The notes beneath the pieces are model-generated. The model saw only the letters and a list, made by a program, of their open reading frames with translations, had not been told where the DNA came from and ran no database searches. This document shows positions 46,771 to 57,987 of a stretch of DNA of 64,000 nt, one piece after another (the first letter of the stretch is position 1; every line of letters starts with the position of its first letter). This DNA comes from Talpa occidentalis (taxonomy: Eukaryota; Chordata; Mammalia; Eulipotyphla; Talpidae), in assembly GCF_014898055.3 (NCBI RefSeq), contig NW_023605194.1, positions 59,373,361 through 59,437,360 of the forward strand. Direction: 5' to 3'. A program made the position numbers and the translations under genes.

Positions 46771-47088
46771 GTTTTTTTTTTTTAATAGAGGCATGTTTTA
46801 TTTATTTATTTATCTATTTGTTTGTTTGTTTGTTTTGCTTATACAAACACTGGGTACAGTCAGAAGCGCGGGAGGGTGAGAGAATTCACCAGAGCCAGAG
46901 CGGGGAACAGAACAGGCAGACCGATGAAATACACTGCTGAGGGGAGCAGCGGGCAGCAGGAGAGGTCTGCGCACCATGTGGGACCCTCCTCCAGTGGCCG
47001 GGGAGCAGCCGGGGATCGAACTGGCGCTGCAGAGGGTGCAGGCAGCTTCGCAACCCAGTGCTCAACCGCTGCGCCACCGGGGAGGCCT
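46771..47088 (-). mobile_element. Young SINE with long simple-sequence tail
   Basis: The tail region reads TTTATTTATTTATTTATCTA and TTTGTTTGTTTGTTTG before AACACTGGGTACAGTCAGAA. B-box complement GGGGATCGAAC. Inverted head CCACCGGGGAGGCC. Duplication ATACATCTT at 46762-46770 and 47093-47101, offset by 4 bases (TACAT) on the right. Confidence 0.94.
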
Positions 47089-47218
47089 ACATATACATCT
47101 TATAGAGATTAGATAAAGTATCAGTGAAAGGTCAAGCTCTGCTATACAAAGAATAAGTTCTCCTCACTCAACTATAAGCTGCAATCTTTATTATTCAACC
47201 ATGTTTATTTACAAAGAG
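47089..47218. other. 130-bp spacer between two SINEs
   Basis: Nothing recognised. Confidence 0.4.
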
Positions 47219-47233
47219 CATATTACATTTCTT

Positions 47234-47524
47234 TTTTTTTTTTTTTTCTTTTTTTTTAAAGATTTATTTATTTATTTATACAAGCACTGGGTACAGTCCG
47301 AAGCGCGGGAGGGTGAGAGAATTCACCAGAGCCAGAGCGGGGAGCAGAGCAGGCAGAAGGACCCAAGTACACTGCTGAGGGGAGCAGCGGGCGGCAGGAG
47401 AGGTCTGCGCGCCATGTGGGACCCTCCTCTGGTGGCCGGGAGCAGCTGGGGATCGAACCGGCGCTGCAGAGGCTGCGGGCAGTTTCGCAACCCAGCGCTC
47501 AACCGCTGCGCCACTGGGGAGGCC
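47234..47524 (-). mobile_element. Young SINE
   Basis: Reverse copy with GCACTGGGTACAGTCCGAAG, intact B-box complement GGGGATCGAACC and inverted head CCACTGGGGAGGCC. Exact 15-bp duplication CATATTACATTTCTT at 47219-47233 and 47525-47539. CpG content is high, so the copy is likely recent. Confidence 0.96.
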
Positions 47525-47544
47525 CATATTACATTTCTTAAGTA

Positions 47545-47702
47545 CAGTTGACTCTTGAACAACATGGGCTTGAACCGCATATGTTTACCTACATGCAGGG
47601 TTTTTTTTTTTTTTCTTCAAAAAACCTATTTGGCCTTCTATACCACAGGGTTGCCATGATTCAACCAACTGAGCCATTTGAAGTATGAATGGATTTTTGG
47701 TA

Positions 47703-47741
<39 letters not shown>

Positions 47742-47884
47742 GTGGAGGGGTGTCCAGAAACCAATCTTATGAAAATAAAAAGGGATAACTGCACTTCAGT
47801 TTTGGGTAAGTCAAAAGGTATACATGGAACTGTAACGGTGCAGAGATTGGTTCCCCTAATTCCCCAGGTTTTAAGTGTTAACTG
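47545..47884 (+). mobile_element. Complete nonautonomous Tigger2-like (pogo) MITE
   Basis: Left end CAGTTGACTCTTGAACAACA, right end ...TTTTAAGTGTTAACTG form imperfect inverted repeats. TA flanks both ends (47543-47544 and 47885-47886), the target expected for pogo/Tc1-mariner elements. The right half reads TTTTGGGTAAGTCAAAAGGT and CCCCTAATTCCCCAGG, which matches the Tigger2 3' end I recall. No transposase frame. A (GT)n microsatellite has grown inside it. Confidence 0.82.
47705..47737. repeat. (GT)n microsatellite
   Basis: About 16 uninterrupted GT units inside the Tigger2-like element. Confidence 0.97.
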
Positions 47885-48097
47885 TAGTTATGAAATTTCC
47901 CATATTACCATGACTATTCTTTTCCCATACTGTCTCATTTTCACAATGAATGCCAGTTTTCTACTGTCTACTTCCAAGACCTCATGAAATTATCTTGTTA
48001 TTCTCTTAAAAGATTGTCCTATCGTCCCAGGAACATTCCACCTTTCTTTCTTTTAGTCTCATTATTTGATATAACACCAATATCACTTTATGTCTGC

Positions 48098-48195
48098 ATA
48101 GCACTTGGTAATTTGCACACCACTTCCACAAATGGCATCTTACTAGATTTTCAGAGCAATCTAATGAACAGTCATAATTTTCCAAATACTGATGA
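48098..48195 (-). mobile_element. MIR-like fragment (antisense)
   Basis: CATAGCACTTGGTAATTTGC, then GGCATCTTACTAGATTTTCA resembles the antisense MIR 3' half. Confidence 0.5.
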
Positions 48196-48354
48196 GTAAA
48201 ATCATAATTTTGAAATATCATAAAACTTAGAGATTAAAGATTCACTTATATATTAATTTTGTTTCAACAAATTTCCCATAATTTGAAAAAGAATAAGTAT
48301 GACAATAATTTTGGTAATTATAAATATCAATTAATATTGATGAGAATTCTTAAC

Positions 48355-48512
48355 ATATCAGGCAGATAAATTCTAATCCTCATAACAACTCTAGTTATGT
48401 ACAGACTGATCATCTCCATTTTGCAGGCAAACAAGAGCAAAGAATCTATATCACTTGCCTAAGAGTACATGTTAGTAAATGGTGGAACCAGATTCAAATT
48501 TCTGATAGGGCT
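48355..48512 (-). mobile_element. MIR fragment (antisense)
   Basis: AATCCTCATAACAACTCTAG, GATCATCTCCATTTTGCAGG, TATCACTTGCCTAAGAGTAC, GTAAATGGTGGAACCAGATT follows the antisense MIR core closely. Confidence 0.75.
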
Positions 48513-49103
48513 ACCTCAGAATTGGTCTAGGAAATATTAATTATGTTATCTAAATTGTAATTATATTTAGACATATATCGCATATACAAATATACATGTA
48601 ACCTTGCAAAGTTGAGATATTCCAATGTGGTAGTTTCAACTTCTATAAAGAATACACCTAACTTCAATATCATAGAAAAATTGTTGGCTTGCTGTTGTAA
48701 AAGATGAGAAATGAAACAATTTTTCACAGAAGTGATCTCTTTTTTTCTGGTTCTATTTTGACAACTCATACATTGATTTTGAAAGAATATTCATTTCAAA
48801 ACCTATTTTTATAATAATCAGGGATTTTTTTCCCAACAGGCTTCCTAAAATATATACTTAAGAGAAAATTGAACAGGGCAAAGTAGCAATGGGTTAAGTA
48901 TGTAATTTAACACCTGTAAGAAGAAAATAAGCACAATACATATCAACATATGCATATACATAAATACACATATGAATTAAGCATGCAATTTGATAATAAC
49001 TGCATATCACATATCCTTACAGAATATGTACTCCAGTTTGGGTGATCTTATCAGGATTAGGATCTCAGTTATCACATAATTTAATCAACTCAAGGGAAAA
49101 TTT
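48513..49103. other. Unique-looking DNA
   Basis: Nothing recognised. Confidence 0.45.
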
Positions 49104-49114
49104 AAAAGTTCTAG

Positions 49115-49399
49115 GGGCCTCCCCTGGTGGCACAGAGGTTGAGCACTGGGCTGCGAAGTTGCCTGCAGCCTCTGCAGCACCGGTTCCATCCCCTGCCACC
49201 AGTGAGGGTCCCACATGGCGCGCAGACATCTCCTGCTGCCTGCTGCTCCCCTCAGCAGTGTACTTTGTCAGTCTGCCTGTTCTGTTCTCCGCTCTGGCTC
49301 TGGTGAATCCTCTCACCCTCCCGCGCACTTCTGACTGTACCCAGTGCTTGTATAAATAAGTAAATAAATCTTAAAAAAAAAACCTTTAAAAAAATAAAT
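49115..49399 (+). mobile_element. SINE, intermediate subfamily
   Basis: Head GGGCCTCCCCTGGTGGCACA, GAGCACTGGGCTGCGAAGTT, B box GGTTCCATCCC (one change), body, tail TTGTATAAATAAGTAAATAA. Exact duplication AAAAGTTCTAG at 49104-49114 and 49400-49410. Confidence 0.95.
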
Positions 49400-49594
49400 A
49401 AAAGTTCTAGAATAATCACAGCTTCAGATGAACAACTGCCAACTGAAGGAGTGGTAATATAAATATACCTCACTATCTAGTCTTAGTAGCTTGCCATGTG
49501 TTGATATGTACCTGTGCTTATTTTCTTCTTACAGGTATTAACTTCATACTTAACCCATTGCTACTTTGACCTGTTCAATTTTCTCTTAAGTATC

Positions 49595-49690
49595 TATAGT
49601 AGCTCATCACTGCTCATCACTTACATATATTACTCATTTAACTCACTTACATATATTACATATTTAGCTCATCAATTACATATATTACTT
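49595..49690. repeat. Irregular minisatellite
   Basis: Three copies of TTACATATATTAC (49621, 49647, 49676 region) separated by CTCATCA/CTCATTTAACTCA units. Confidence 0.8.
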
Positions 49691-51222
49691 CTCTTAATAC
49701 ATCACTCACATCATCAAGGCTTCATGGTTTGATCAAGACTATATGGTTGTATTTTGGGTTGCTAAAATTCAAAGTGCTTTGAACTGAAACCTGAACTCTC
49801 CATTTACTAGGTGAACAAATCTGTGAATTGCCATATTTGTGGATTTATGTTTTTTCATCTATAAGTACCTGAAACTTCTGCATGCATTGTGATTCAAATT
49901 ATAAATGAGTTAAAGTATATTAAGTATATAATATACCCAGCAAAGTGTTAGGCACACAGAAAGCATTTTACAAAGAGCAATATTATCACTATTATAATTT
50001 TAGGATTCATGATTTAGTCCAGCATAGAAAACAGGTTTGTCATTCATGTAATGAACAATTACTCCAAACTTGAGCATTTTTCTCCTCATGTCTTTTGCTG
50101 TCCTTGGAAGTTAAGACAAAGTATACAAAATAAACCGATTTAGAAGAAGTCATCCTAGAGAGGCAATTTTTCATAATTTTGCCAGAATAAAAAACTTCAC
50201 TTTAGCTTTCAGTCCCCACAATTTTCCCTAATAAAGCAAGTGGCTATGCTTTCCAAATATTTCATTAACTCCTGGCATACAGTATGCATGGGTTTGAACA
50301 AGAAAACTCAATATAAAAATCAAGAGTCTTCTAAATACATACGAATATGGATACATGACCAACAGTTCTTAAGTTGTGAAAAGTCTATTATAACTGGTTT
50401 CTGAATTATGCTATTTTTCATCTCTTTGCCATAAGATCCACACCCAGAATTATCTAGTCATCTGCACCCAGCATCATTACCTCCTCATCTTGTAGCTGAC
50501 ACTCCTTTACCAAAATTTGCTAAGTTAACCCTTTACCACCTCTAAACTACCCTGGATACTACAAGGTGACCGAAAGTTTCCTAGCTACCAGATAACACTA
50601 GCTCTTGCAATCTCTATTTTCCTTGCATTTTACAGAGCGTAGGTGAGGAGAGCCAATAAGCAAGGATGCTGCTAGAAGTGGTCAAAATAGATTATCCCAA
50701 GATTCTCAGAGTTGGTGTCCTCAAAATGCCCTGTGGGCATGCAGATTATTCCAAATTGTGAGTAATGAAAGTCCTGGAGGCTGAGTTCTTGCCTTTCCCC
50801 TAAGCCTTTTGTCCTTCCCCTAATGGAAGAAGCCATCACTGTTCCCTTTAAGGACCTATAAGAAAGTAGTTTCACCTGAAAACTATATAATGTCATAAAG
50901 AAATGTTACTTAATTTTAAAAAAGCTTATACTGTTCTGGACATTTTTTGTTTGTTTTGTGTAGGGACATATTGAAGTAAAAAGCATCTGCTATACATTTT
51001 GAGCTTAACTTCTGCCGTTTAAGACTAGTTATAAGATTATTGAAATATAAAGACTCCCTATGTTCCAATAGAAAAGTCAAACATTGCACAATCTAAATTT
51101 ACAGTTGAAAAATATGAGGCAATAGGATTAAAATTGTTTCCATTGTATTCTACATGCAGCCAGTTATTCCTCATAGGAGGTGGTGAATCACAGGATCCTC
51201 TTTCATCAAATTAAGGAATGGG

Positions 51223-51248
51223 TTCCTTACAAGTGTACTTGTAAGGAA
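51223..51248. repeat. Perfect 12-bp inverted repeat
   Basis: Arms TTCCTTACAAGT and ACTTGTAAGGAA with a 2-base loop (GT). Lies in unique DNA. Followed by a short direct repeat AATGTTGCAA. Confidence 0.9.
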
Positions 51249-51941
51249 ATGTTGCAATCAGGAATGTTGCAAATAAATTGTGATCCTGTGCCACTAACTA
51301 TAATAACAATAGCCTAATTGATCACAGAGGATGAAGACTATTCACAAATGGAAGAAATTAAAAATCGGTAAGTCCTCTTTCCAAATTTAGTGAAGTATTT
51401 TTTCTTGGGAGGAAAAAAACATGACTCAACTTAATCATATATTATCTCTCTAGATTAGCAGCCATTACCATTTTTCCATAGAGAGAGCAAAGAAGAATTT
51501 CCAACAATGATCCATCAACAAATAAGCTGAAAAGCAAGAAAGCATCCCCAAAAGTCTTTAAATCCATCAAGTATAAGGTCTACTATTTGTTTGTCCTGGA
51601 AAAGCTTCAGATAAAGTATTTTTAAGATAAAACTGTGCTTTATTTTTGCTTTTTAAATCAGTAAATGGTAATTTGCACCATATCAGGCTGATGTTGTAAT
51701 GAAATAATTCTTACTTTCTGCTTTAAGAAGATGTACAGTGCCAAGTAAAATCCCATTGGGTAATGTGGTCTCTCCTGAATGTTGTAATGCATAAAATTTA
51801 ACACAATGACATGACTGTTTCCTAGAAATCAGCCCTTTCTTATTCAGAAAAGTGTCCAGGAAGGTAGTTGGGTTTGTATAGAAAAAGTAAGTCATCGCAT
51901 TTGCACTCAGCAGTCTGACACAGTGAGCTCAGGCAACTTTC

Positions 51942-52188
51942 TCTTTATTTTTTCTTTTGAATTTTTCCTTTTTTTTCTCTCTCTTTTTAAAATTATTATT
52001 GTATATATTTTTTTACATCATTCTTCATTTTCATACAATGTATGCTTTATCATCTTGGGTATAGTCCCTGTGAAATTTCCACCACCAATTCACCCGTGCA
52101 CCATCACCATAGTCCCTTGTGCTTTTCCCACCCGTTTTGACCCAGCTCTCTCCTTCCCCACTGCAGAATGTCTCTGGTTTATAGTCCA
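51942..52188 (-). mobile_element. Short L1 3'-UTR insertion
   Basis: T-rich start, TTACATCATTCTTCATTTTC, ATACAATGTATGCTTTATCA, TATAGTCCCTGTGAAATTTC, C-rich tract, AATGTCTCTGGTTTATAGTC. Exact 12-bp duplication CAGGCAACTTTC at 51930-51941 and 52189-52200. Confidence 0.94.
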
Positions 52189-52200
52189 CAGGCAACTTTC

Positions 52201-53039
52201 ATTTGCTTCTAGTGTTGCACCCGTAAGCATGAAGTGGCTCATCTCTCCTGTCCCAAACACCAGTCTACTAAATACATAAAATAAGAAGGGAGGGACACAT
52301 ATGCAAAAAATGAGCAGACTAGTAAATTTTAGCACAAATAGATAAAGATTTAAAGACTAAATTGGATTTATAAAAACCTTACTTTAAGTTGCCAATAGTA
52401 TTCTCCACTTTTTGGGTTATTTTTTGTTCAATGATGGCCCTTTTCCTAGAAGTATTGACTTATATCAAAGGAAGAAGAATGAGCTCACAGAACAAAACCT
52501 AGTTCCTAATTCTGTATACTTATTGAAAAAATTACTCTCCAAATACCATTTCCCCTTACCCATCTGTCTAAATCCTATTCATCTTTGTATGGGACACTAT
52601 TGGGCCAAATATGGTCTCCCCTCTCACTGTGCTTGCTCATTCACGCTGTACCAATCTACCACCTTGTTACAGCTCCAACTAGTCAAACTTTCATTTTCTT
52701 TCTCAGAGTTTTTGATTCTTATATTCCCTCTGCAGGGAGTATTTTTTCTATTCATAGTGAGCTCTTTATAATTTAGTTCTCTGTGTAAATGACAACTCTT
52801 GCTACTGCTCATTCTCACCCCATTGCTCTTTGGTCACTAAGAAAAATTATTTTAAATAAATATAAACTCACTGTGTATAACAGTCACTAGCATAAGATTT
52901 CTATGATGTTAATGGGTTGTATGAATTTTGCCCACCAGTTGGTTCTTGGTTCCCAACATCCAAATCAGTGCCTGGGACAAATAGGCATCCATAATGCTTG
53001 TCCAATGGATCCATGACTGAGTAAATAAAAAGAGAAATA
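52201..53039. other. Unique DNA with L2-like segment
   Basis: Segment 52600-52800 (TCACTGTGCTTGCTCATTCA, then TATTCCCTCTGCAGGGAGTA) resembles sense L2. The 119-codon frame at 52412-52771 lies across it and is not supported as a gene. Confidence 0.45.
52600..52830 (+). mobile_element. Possible L2 fragment
   Basis: Parallels the L2 sense stretch with 'ttccctctgcctgga' as I recall it, at high divergence. Confidence 0.5.
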
Positions 53040-53049
53040 AACTACATGG

Positions 53050-53659
53050 TCTAACTATGGAAAGCTGTGTGGAGGTTCCTCAATCTGCTAAAAACAGAGT
53101 TTCCATATGATCCAGCAATTCCACTCCTAGGTATCTACCCAAAGGACACAAAAACATTAATAATTCAAAGGGACACCTACACCCCTATGTTTATTGCAGC
53201 ACTATTTATAATAGGTAAGCTATGGAAACAATGCCCAAAAATAGATGACTGGATCAAGAAGATGTGGTACATATACACAATGGAATATTACTCAGCAATC
53301 AAAAAGATAAACTCATACCATTTGCAGCAACATGTGAAATAAGCCTCAGTGAAATAAGCCAGAAAGAAAAAGAAAAATACCAGATGGTCTCACTAATAGC
53401 ATTTAGAAAACCCAAATAAGGGATAAGGAAAAAGACTAATTATAATAAAGTGAAAATCAAAATCAACAGTCAACTATAAATCAGAGACACACTAAGGAGT
53501 GGGGCAGGGGAGGGGTGGAGGGAGAAGGGAGTAGGATCAAAATGAGGGGGGTGGGAATTTTACAGGGACTATAACCAAGATGAAAATGCATACCTTGTAC
53601 AAAAATGAAAAATGATGTAAAAAATATATAAAAGAAAACAAGAAAATTAAAAAAAAAAT
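53050..53659 (+). mobile_element. 5'-truncated L1, ORF2 end plus 3' UTR
   Basis: ORF2 C-terminal coding is open for about 90 codons (53067-53342): [59 protein letters not shown]-rich 3' UTR tract at 53490-53560 and a tail with AAAAATGATGTAAAA follow. Target duplication AACTACATGG at 53040-53049 and 53660-53669. The fragment lacks the endonuclease and reverse transcriptase domains, so it is inert. Confidence 0.96.
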
Positions 53660-53669
53660 AACTACATGG

Positions 53670-53974
53670 ACTAGAGCTTAAGAGAACCTAACTGTAGTGA
53701 GTCTATTAATGTGCAGCTTTATGTATCTGGGCATTCTCATTTCTGTGCAATGAGATGCTGGTTCAGATGGTCTCTAATGTCTTTTCTACCTTTGACATGG
53801 CCATGAATCAAGTCACATATCTAGAGAGAGAAATTTCTAGGAATGATCAGTGTGCCATAATTTCTTCATCCTTGGAACTTAAATTTGCATTTTCTACATT
53901 TGGCAACTAAGTATTGTTGTAGTTTATAATGATAATTAATTATCTCTTAATCTCTTTTACAACAGGCCTTATAG
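53670..53974. other. Spacer between two L1 copies
   Basis: A MIR-like stretch is possible at 53730-53815 (CATTCTCATTTCTGTGCAAT then CTTTTCTACCTTTGACATGG). Otherwise unique. Confidence 0.4.
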
Positions 53975-53992
53975 TCTCAAGGTACACTCTTA

Positions 53993-54591
53993 TTTTTTTT
54001 TAAATAATAAATTTTATTTTTATATTCCCCATACAATTGCAGCCCCCCCATTCTGACCCCAATCCCACCCCTCCCACCCCTGCCCCCCTAAAAGTGTCTC
54101 TGGTTCATAGTTTTTTGTTGATTTTGATTTTCACTTTCTTATAGTTATTCATTTTCCTGGTCCCTTATTTAAGTTTTCTAGATTCCTGCTATGAGTGAGA
54201 CCATCCGGTATTTTTCTTTTTCTTTTTGGCTTATTTCGCTGAGCATGATCCCTTCCAGCGCCATTCATGTTGCTGCAAATTGCATGTGTTTATCTTTTTT
54301 GAATGCTGAGTAATATTCCATGGTATATATGTACCACATCTTCTTGATCCAGTCATCTATTTTTGGGCATTTGGGTTGTTTCCAAAGCTTAGCTATTGTA
54401 AACAGTGCTGCTGTAAACATAGGGGTGCAGGTGTTCTTTGGAATTGATGTTTCTGTGTCTTTTGGGTAAATACCTAGGAGTGGAATTGCTGGATCATATG
54501 GAAGTTCTATGTTTAGTAGGTCCAGAAATCTCCACACAGCTTTCCATAGTGGTTGGACCAGTTTGCACTCCCACCAACAGTGCAGAAGAGT
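53993..54591 (-). mobile_element. Young 5'-truncated L1, antisense
   Basis: 3' UTR on the left (CCCCATACAATTGCAGCCCC, C-rich tract), then ORF2 end. The minus-strand frame 54265-54597 encodes the last ~110 residues of ORF2p without a stop: [55 protein letters not shown]. Exact 18-bp duplication TCTCAAGGTACACTCTTA at 53975-53992 and 54592-54609. The open frame and close match to the 29808 copy suggest recent insertion. Confidence 0.97.
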
Positions 54592-54609
54592 TCTCAAGGT
54601 ACACTCTTA

Positions 54610-55439
54610 GATAGAGGACTGTGACTTTTTTTTTTATATTTACTAGTGTTAAATAAATAACAAGTTGAGTACCTAATTTGAAAGAACACTGAGAATATTG
54701 TTGACCTTTCTTGAGCTTTATCTTGTCAGATAGCTGACATCATTATCCTCTAGTCTTCTAAATGGATTAGTTATTGAAAGTTGGAGCCAGTACTCCATGT
54801 ATTTTGATTTATACCTGGTGAGTTTTGCACCAAGCACAAAAGCAAATGTTTCATTATTCAACCAGTACTATGAGGTTTATTTCCATTTAGTCTGAACAGT
54901 AACTATTTCATAAAATGTATAGGAACAAGTGTTTTTAATTTTTAAAAGTAATTTTAGAAACTGTTAGATAAATGTCGATAATTAGTTTACACACTGGATA
55001 TATTTTTATCACAAATTCATAACCAGTTAAAATGTTTAAATTACTGGCTAACTGCATTCATCTGAACCCAATAGGATAATTCCACTTCAGGTTTCTAAAC
55101 CCAAGGCCTGTCAATGTAGAGACTAAAATGAGCATAGAGGGATTTGAGCACTTTCAGGATGAACTGTTCTGTTCGGTGTATGTGCTGTATGTTACCACTA
55201 CAAACACAAGGAATACTGCTAACAGTCCCCTTGGTGCAACAATTTGAGGGTCTGGGTATGTTGTCTCTCACTTGGAAGGTGTGGGGGTTCTCCCTCGCGA
55301 GTGCTCCATAGCCAGCATGAGAGGATAATTGGAAGAAAATAAAGATCTTTATAAAAGTATGACCTTATCTCCTGTCACCAAAAGCATTAATTACTACTTT
55401 ACATGTGATTTTCAAACTTTAGGAATAGAATGAGTAATA
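54610..55439. other. Unique-looking DNA
   Basis: Nothing recognised. Slightly GC-richer stretch at 55220-55320. Confidence 0.45.
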
Positions 55440-55449
55440 CCAACAGATA

Positions 55450-55736
55450 GGGCCTCCCCGGTGGTGCAGTGGATTGAGCATAGCGCTGTGAAACTGTCGC
55501 AGCCTCTGCAGCACAGGTTCGATTCCCTGTTGGCCAGGGAGATTCCCACATGGCACAGCAGACCTCTCCTGTCTCGTCCGCTGCTCCCCTCAGCAGTGTA
55601 TTTCAGTCCGTCTGCCTGTTCTGCTCCCTACTCTGTCTCTGGTGAATCCTTCACCCTCCCGTGCCTCTGACCTGTACCCCAGTTCTTGTATAAAAATAAT
55701 TTAAAAATAAAATAAAATTCTTAAAAAAACAAAAAC
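55450..55736 (+). mobile_element. SINE, intermediate subfamily
   Basis: A box TGGTGCAGTGG, B box GGTTCGATTCC, body and A-rich tail. Exact duplication CCAACAGATA at 55440-55449 and 55737-55746. Confidence 0.95.
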
Positions 55737-55746
55737 CCAACAGATA

Positions 55747-56767
55747 AAGTAACATTGTTTTTTGAGATGCAGTATATCGTACCTTAATATTATTGTGCCT
55801 CTTTAGGCTAAAATATGAAATCTCAAATTATACAGCAGTTGATTAAGAAGAAAAAGATTCTGAATCCCAAAGCAACTAGATATCTAAGAAATTCTCATTT
55901 AGAATTAACGTTAGTGCATTCTTTGCCTTAGAAATGTACTTTTTACTTAATAAGCAGTATGGGAAGAAACCTGTGAAGATTTTATCCAAAGTATTATGCT
56001 TACATTTATAGACAACCTAGACAAACCTGGATTGTTCTCTGTACTTCAAATGGACAACAGCTTCTTATTGGAGTCTCCAAATTCAACCAGCTATGACAAT
56101 GGACAGAGAAATTACAGTAATCAAAGAGCAATAATACATTTTCAGATGTTGTCCTCAGATGTGTTTATCTTGTCACTCCCTAATCAAGAAAGAAATTCAG
56201 GGTCAGGAGTATAGAAGTGCCCCAAACATCTAATTTCCTATCTTATACAACAAGGACACACATAGGTATGCACTACTAAAAATGGAAAACTCTCCTACTT
56301 ATTATTTACTTAGAAGTCTGGCTAATGAAATCTCACAACTTTGTTAATAAAATAATAGAATAAATTTTCAAATGCAAAATATAAATTATTCAGTTTGATA
56401 CAATTTTTAATCTCAGTTTCATTATAAATAACTGTCAAAAGCATGTATGTTCTTGTAAAAAATGAAAGCCTCGTGATAAGAGCTTCATTAACATTTTTCA
56501 TACTTTATGGTAACCTTTGGTATTAAGCCAGATATATATCACTTCCCTGACATAAACCTGCTCATGACCTAATTTTAAAAGTAACCTAGATTTTTTTAAA
56601 TGGTAATTTTGACCAATCTCTTTTTTTATATAACACAAACATGACAAAACACTCCACTCCACTAATCAGGTCTAGGATCTAAAAACTAAAATCTCCTGTT
56701 AGGATCTTGAGACAGTTCTTTATGCTTTAGGAGATTATTTCCCCTAGATTTTTTTTTTTTTAAACTC
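55747..56767. other. Unique-looking DNA
   Basis: No gene or repeat recognised. The 72-codon frame at 55996-56214 has no motif. Confidence 0.45.
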
Positions 56768-56945
56768 TGTATTTCACTTACTGGCTGTGTAACCTTAAGC
56801 TAATTACTTTGTCTTGCTGAGTTTCAATTTCCACATCTATAAGCCAGGGATAATGCCATCAACTTTGCAGGACTACTGATAGCATCAAAGATAATATGTG
56901 TCAAGCACCTTGGAAAATATCTGACACATAGTAAATCCTCAGTAC
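56768..56945 (+). mobile_element. MIR
   Basis: TCACTTACTGGCTGTGTAAC, CTTAAGCTAATTACTTTGTC, GAGTTTCAATTTCCACATCT, AGGGATAATGCCATCAACTT, TGTCAAGCACCTTGGAAAAT, TCTGACACATAGTAAATCCT. Clear match to the MIR consensus order across almost its full length. Confidence 0.88.
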
Positions 56946-57693
56946 AGGGTACTTACTACTGAGATGATTGACCTTGTAAGATGATGCTTAATTTTTTCAT
57001 ATGTCAAATGGGAAAGTGTCTTTGTTTTCAAGGCTTTCTAAACGCAGTGATTTTCCCTGGAGAATTATTTTAGAAGTCATACTTTAAAGCTGAAGTAAAT
57101 ATAGTATTAAAATGAATGGAAATACAAGAGCATTTAGAAAGCTGTTGCCTATTAAATACTTTATGAAGTCACCTACACTGAAGCATAAATATCATTTCTG
57201 ATGAATTGGTATGGAATGCTATTCTTGCTACCTAAGTTTTCCAGTGGTGCTTTGTTTAAAACTGAGAAATAAACATTTAACTAATTATATATAACTTATT
57301 TTCCTTTCACACTAATGATTTTTTTAAAATTTCAGAACTGGATTTTATATTAACAAAAGGGGAACAGGTTGTGGGTACTATAGGAGCACTGTCATTTCTT
57401 TGCAACTTTCCTGTAAATCTATAATTATCCTAAAATAAAAAGATATTTAAAAAAAATCAGAAGTAACTCTAACCTAACCAATCTCTAAGAGGCAGTCTGT
57501 CAGAGTGTCAGTGAGAATTTAGAAAACGCTTTCAGAAGTAAAATGCTCCTATCTACTAAATCAAAAGTTTACCTTTTCTTACAAATTCTAAGAATTAACT
57601 TGGCTTTTGTATAGAGTCCATGGATTTCTAGGTCATCAACTTTCCATTTATAAATCTCATACACCCCATTGTCTTAACTGAAAACTTCATCAG
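56946..57693. other. Unique DNA with possible old L1 end
   Basis: Segment 57340-57455 (GTGGGTACTATAGGAGCACT, TTTGCAACTTTCCTGTAAAT, CTATAATTATCCTAAAATAA) resembles an ancient L1 3' end. Otherwise nothing recognised. Confidence 0.4.
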
Positions 57694-57708
57694 GGCTCTG
57701 TGCTTTTG

Positions 57709-57972
57709 TTTTGTTTTATTTTTATTTATTTATTTTTTAAAGATTTATTCATCTATGCATGCAAGAACTGGGGTACAGGCCAGAGGTGTGGAAGGTGAGA
57801 GGATTCACCAGAGACAGAGCAGGGAACAGAACAGGCAAACTGAATGAAATATACTGCTGAGGGGAGCTGCTGAGGGGAGCTGTGCCATGTGGGCAGCTCG
57901 CTAGCAGGGGATCGAACTCACGGATTGCTTCATAGGTTGTGTCTTAATTCCTTGTGCCACCAGAGAGGCCCA
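57709..57972 (-). mobile_element. SINE with small internal duplication
   Basis: Reverse older-type copy. CTGCTGAGGGGAG is present twice in tandem (about 57855-57880), and a segment between body and head is missing. Inverted head CCACCAGAGAGGCCC. Duplication GGCTCTGTGCTTTTG at 57694-57708 and 57973-57987. Confidence 0.93.
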
Positions 57973-57987
57973 GGCTCTGTGCTTTTG

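Larger units (their letters stand above)
49411..51929. other. Mostly unique DNA
   Basis: A minisatellite-like patch at 49595-49690 and a 12-bp-arm hairpin at 51223-51248 are listed separately. No gene or named repeat elsewhere. Confidence 0.5.

Noticed and set aside
53067..53342. Open L1 ORF2 C-terminal frame as a functional gene
   Set aside because: It has only the last ~90 residues, without endonuclease or reverse transcriptase. The same holds for 54265-54597.
1027..57972. Spaced repeats as a CRISPR-like array
   Set aside because: Repeats are ~260 bp, in both orientations, irregularly spaced and flanked by target duplications. The genome is eukaryotic.
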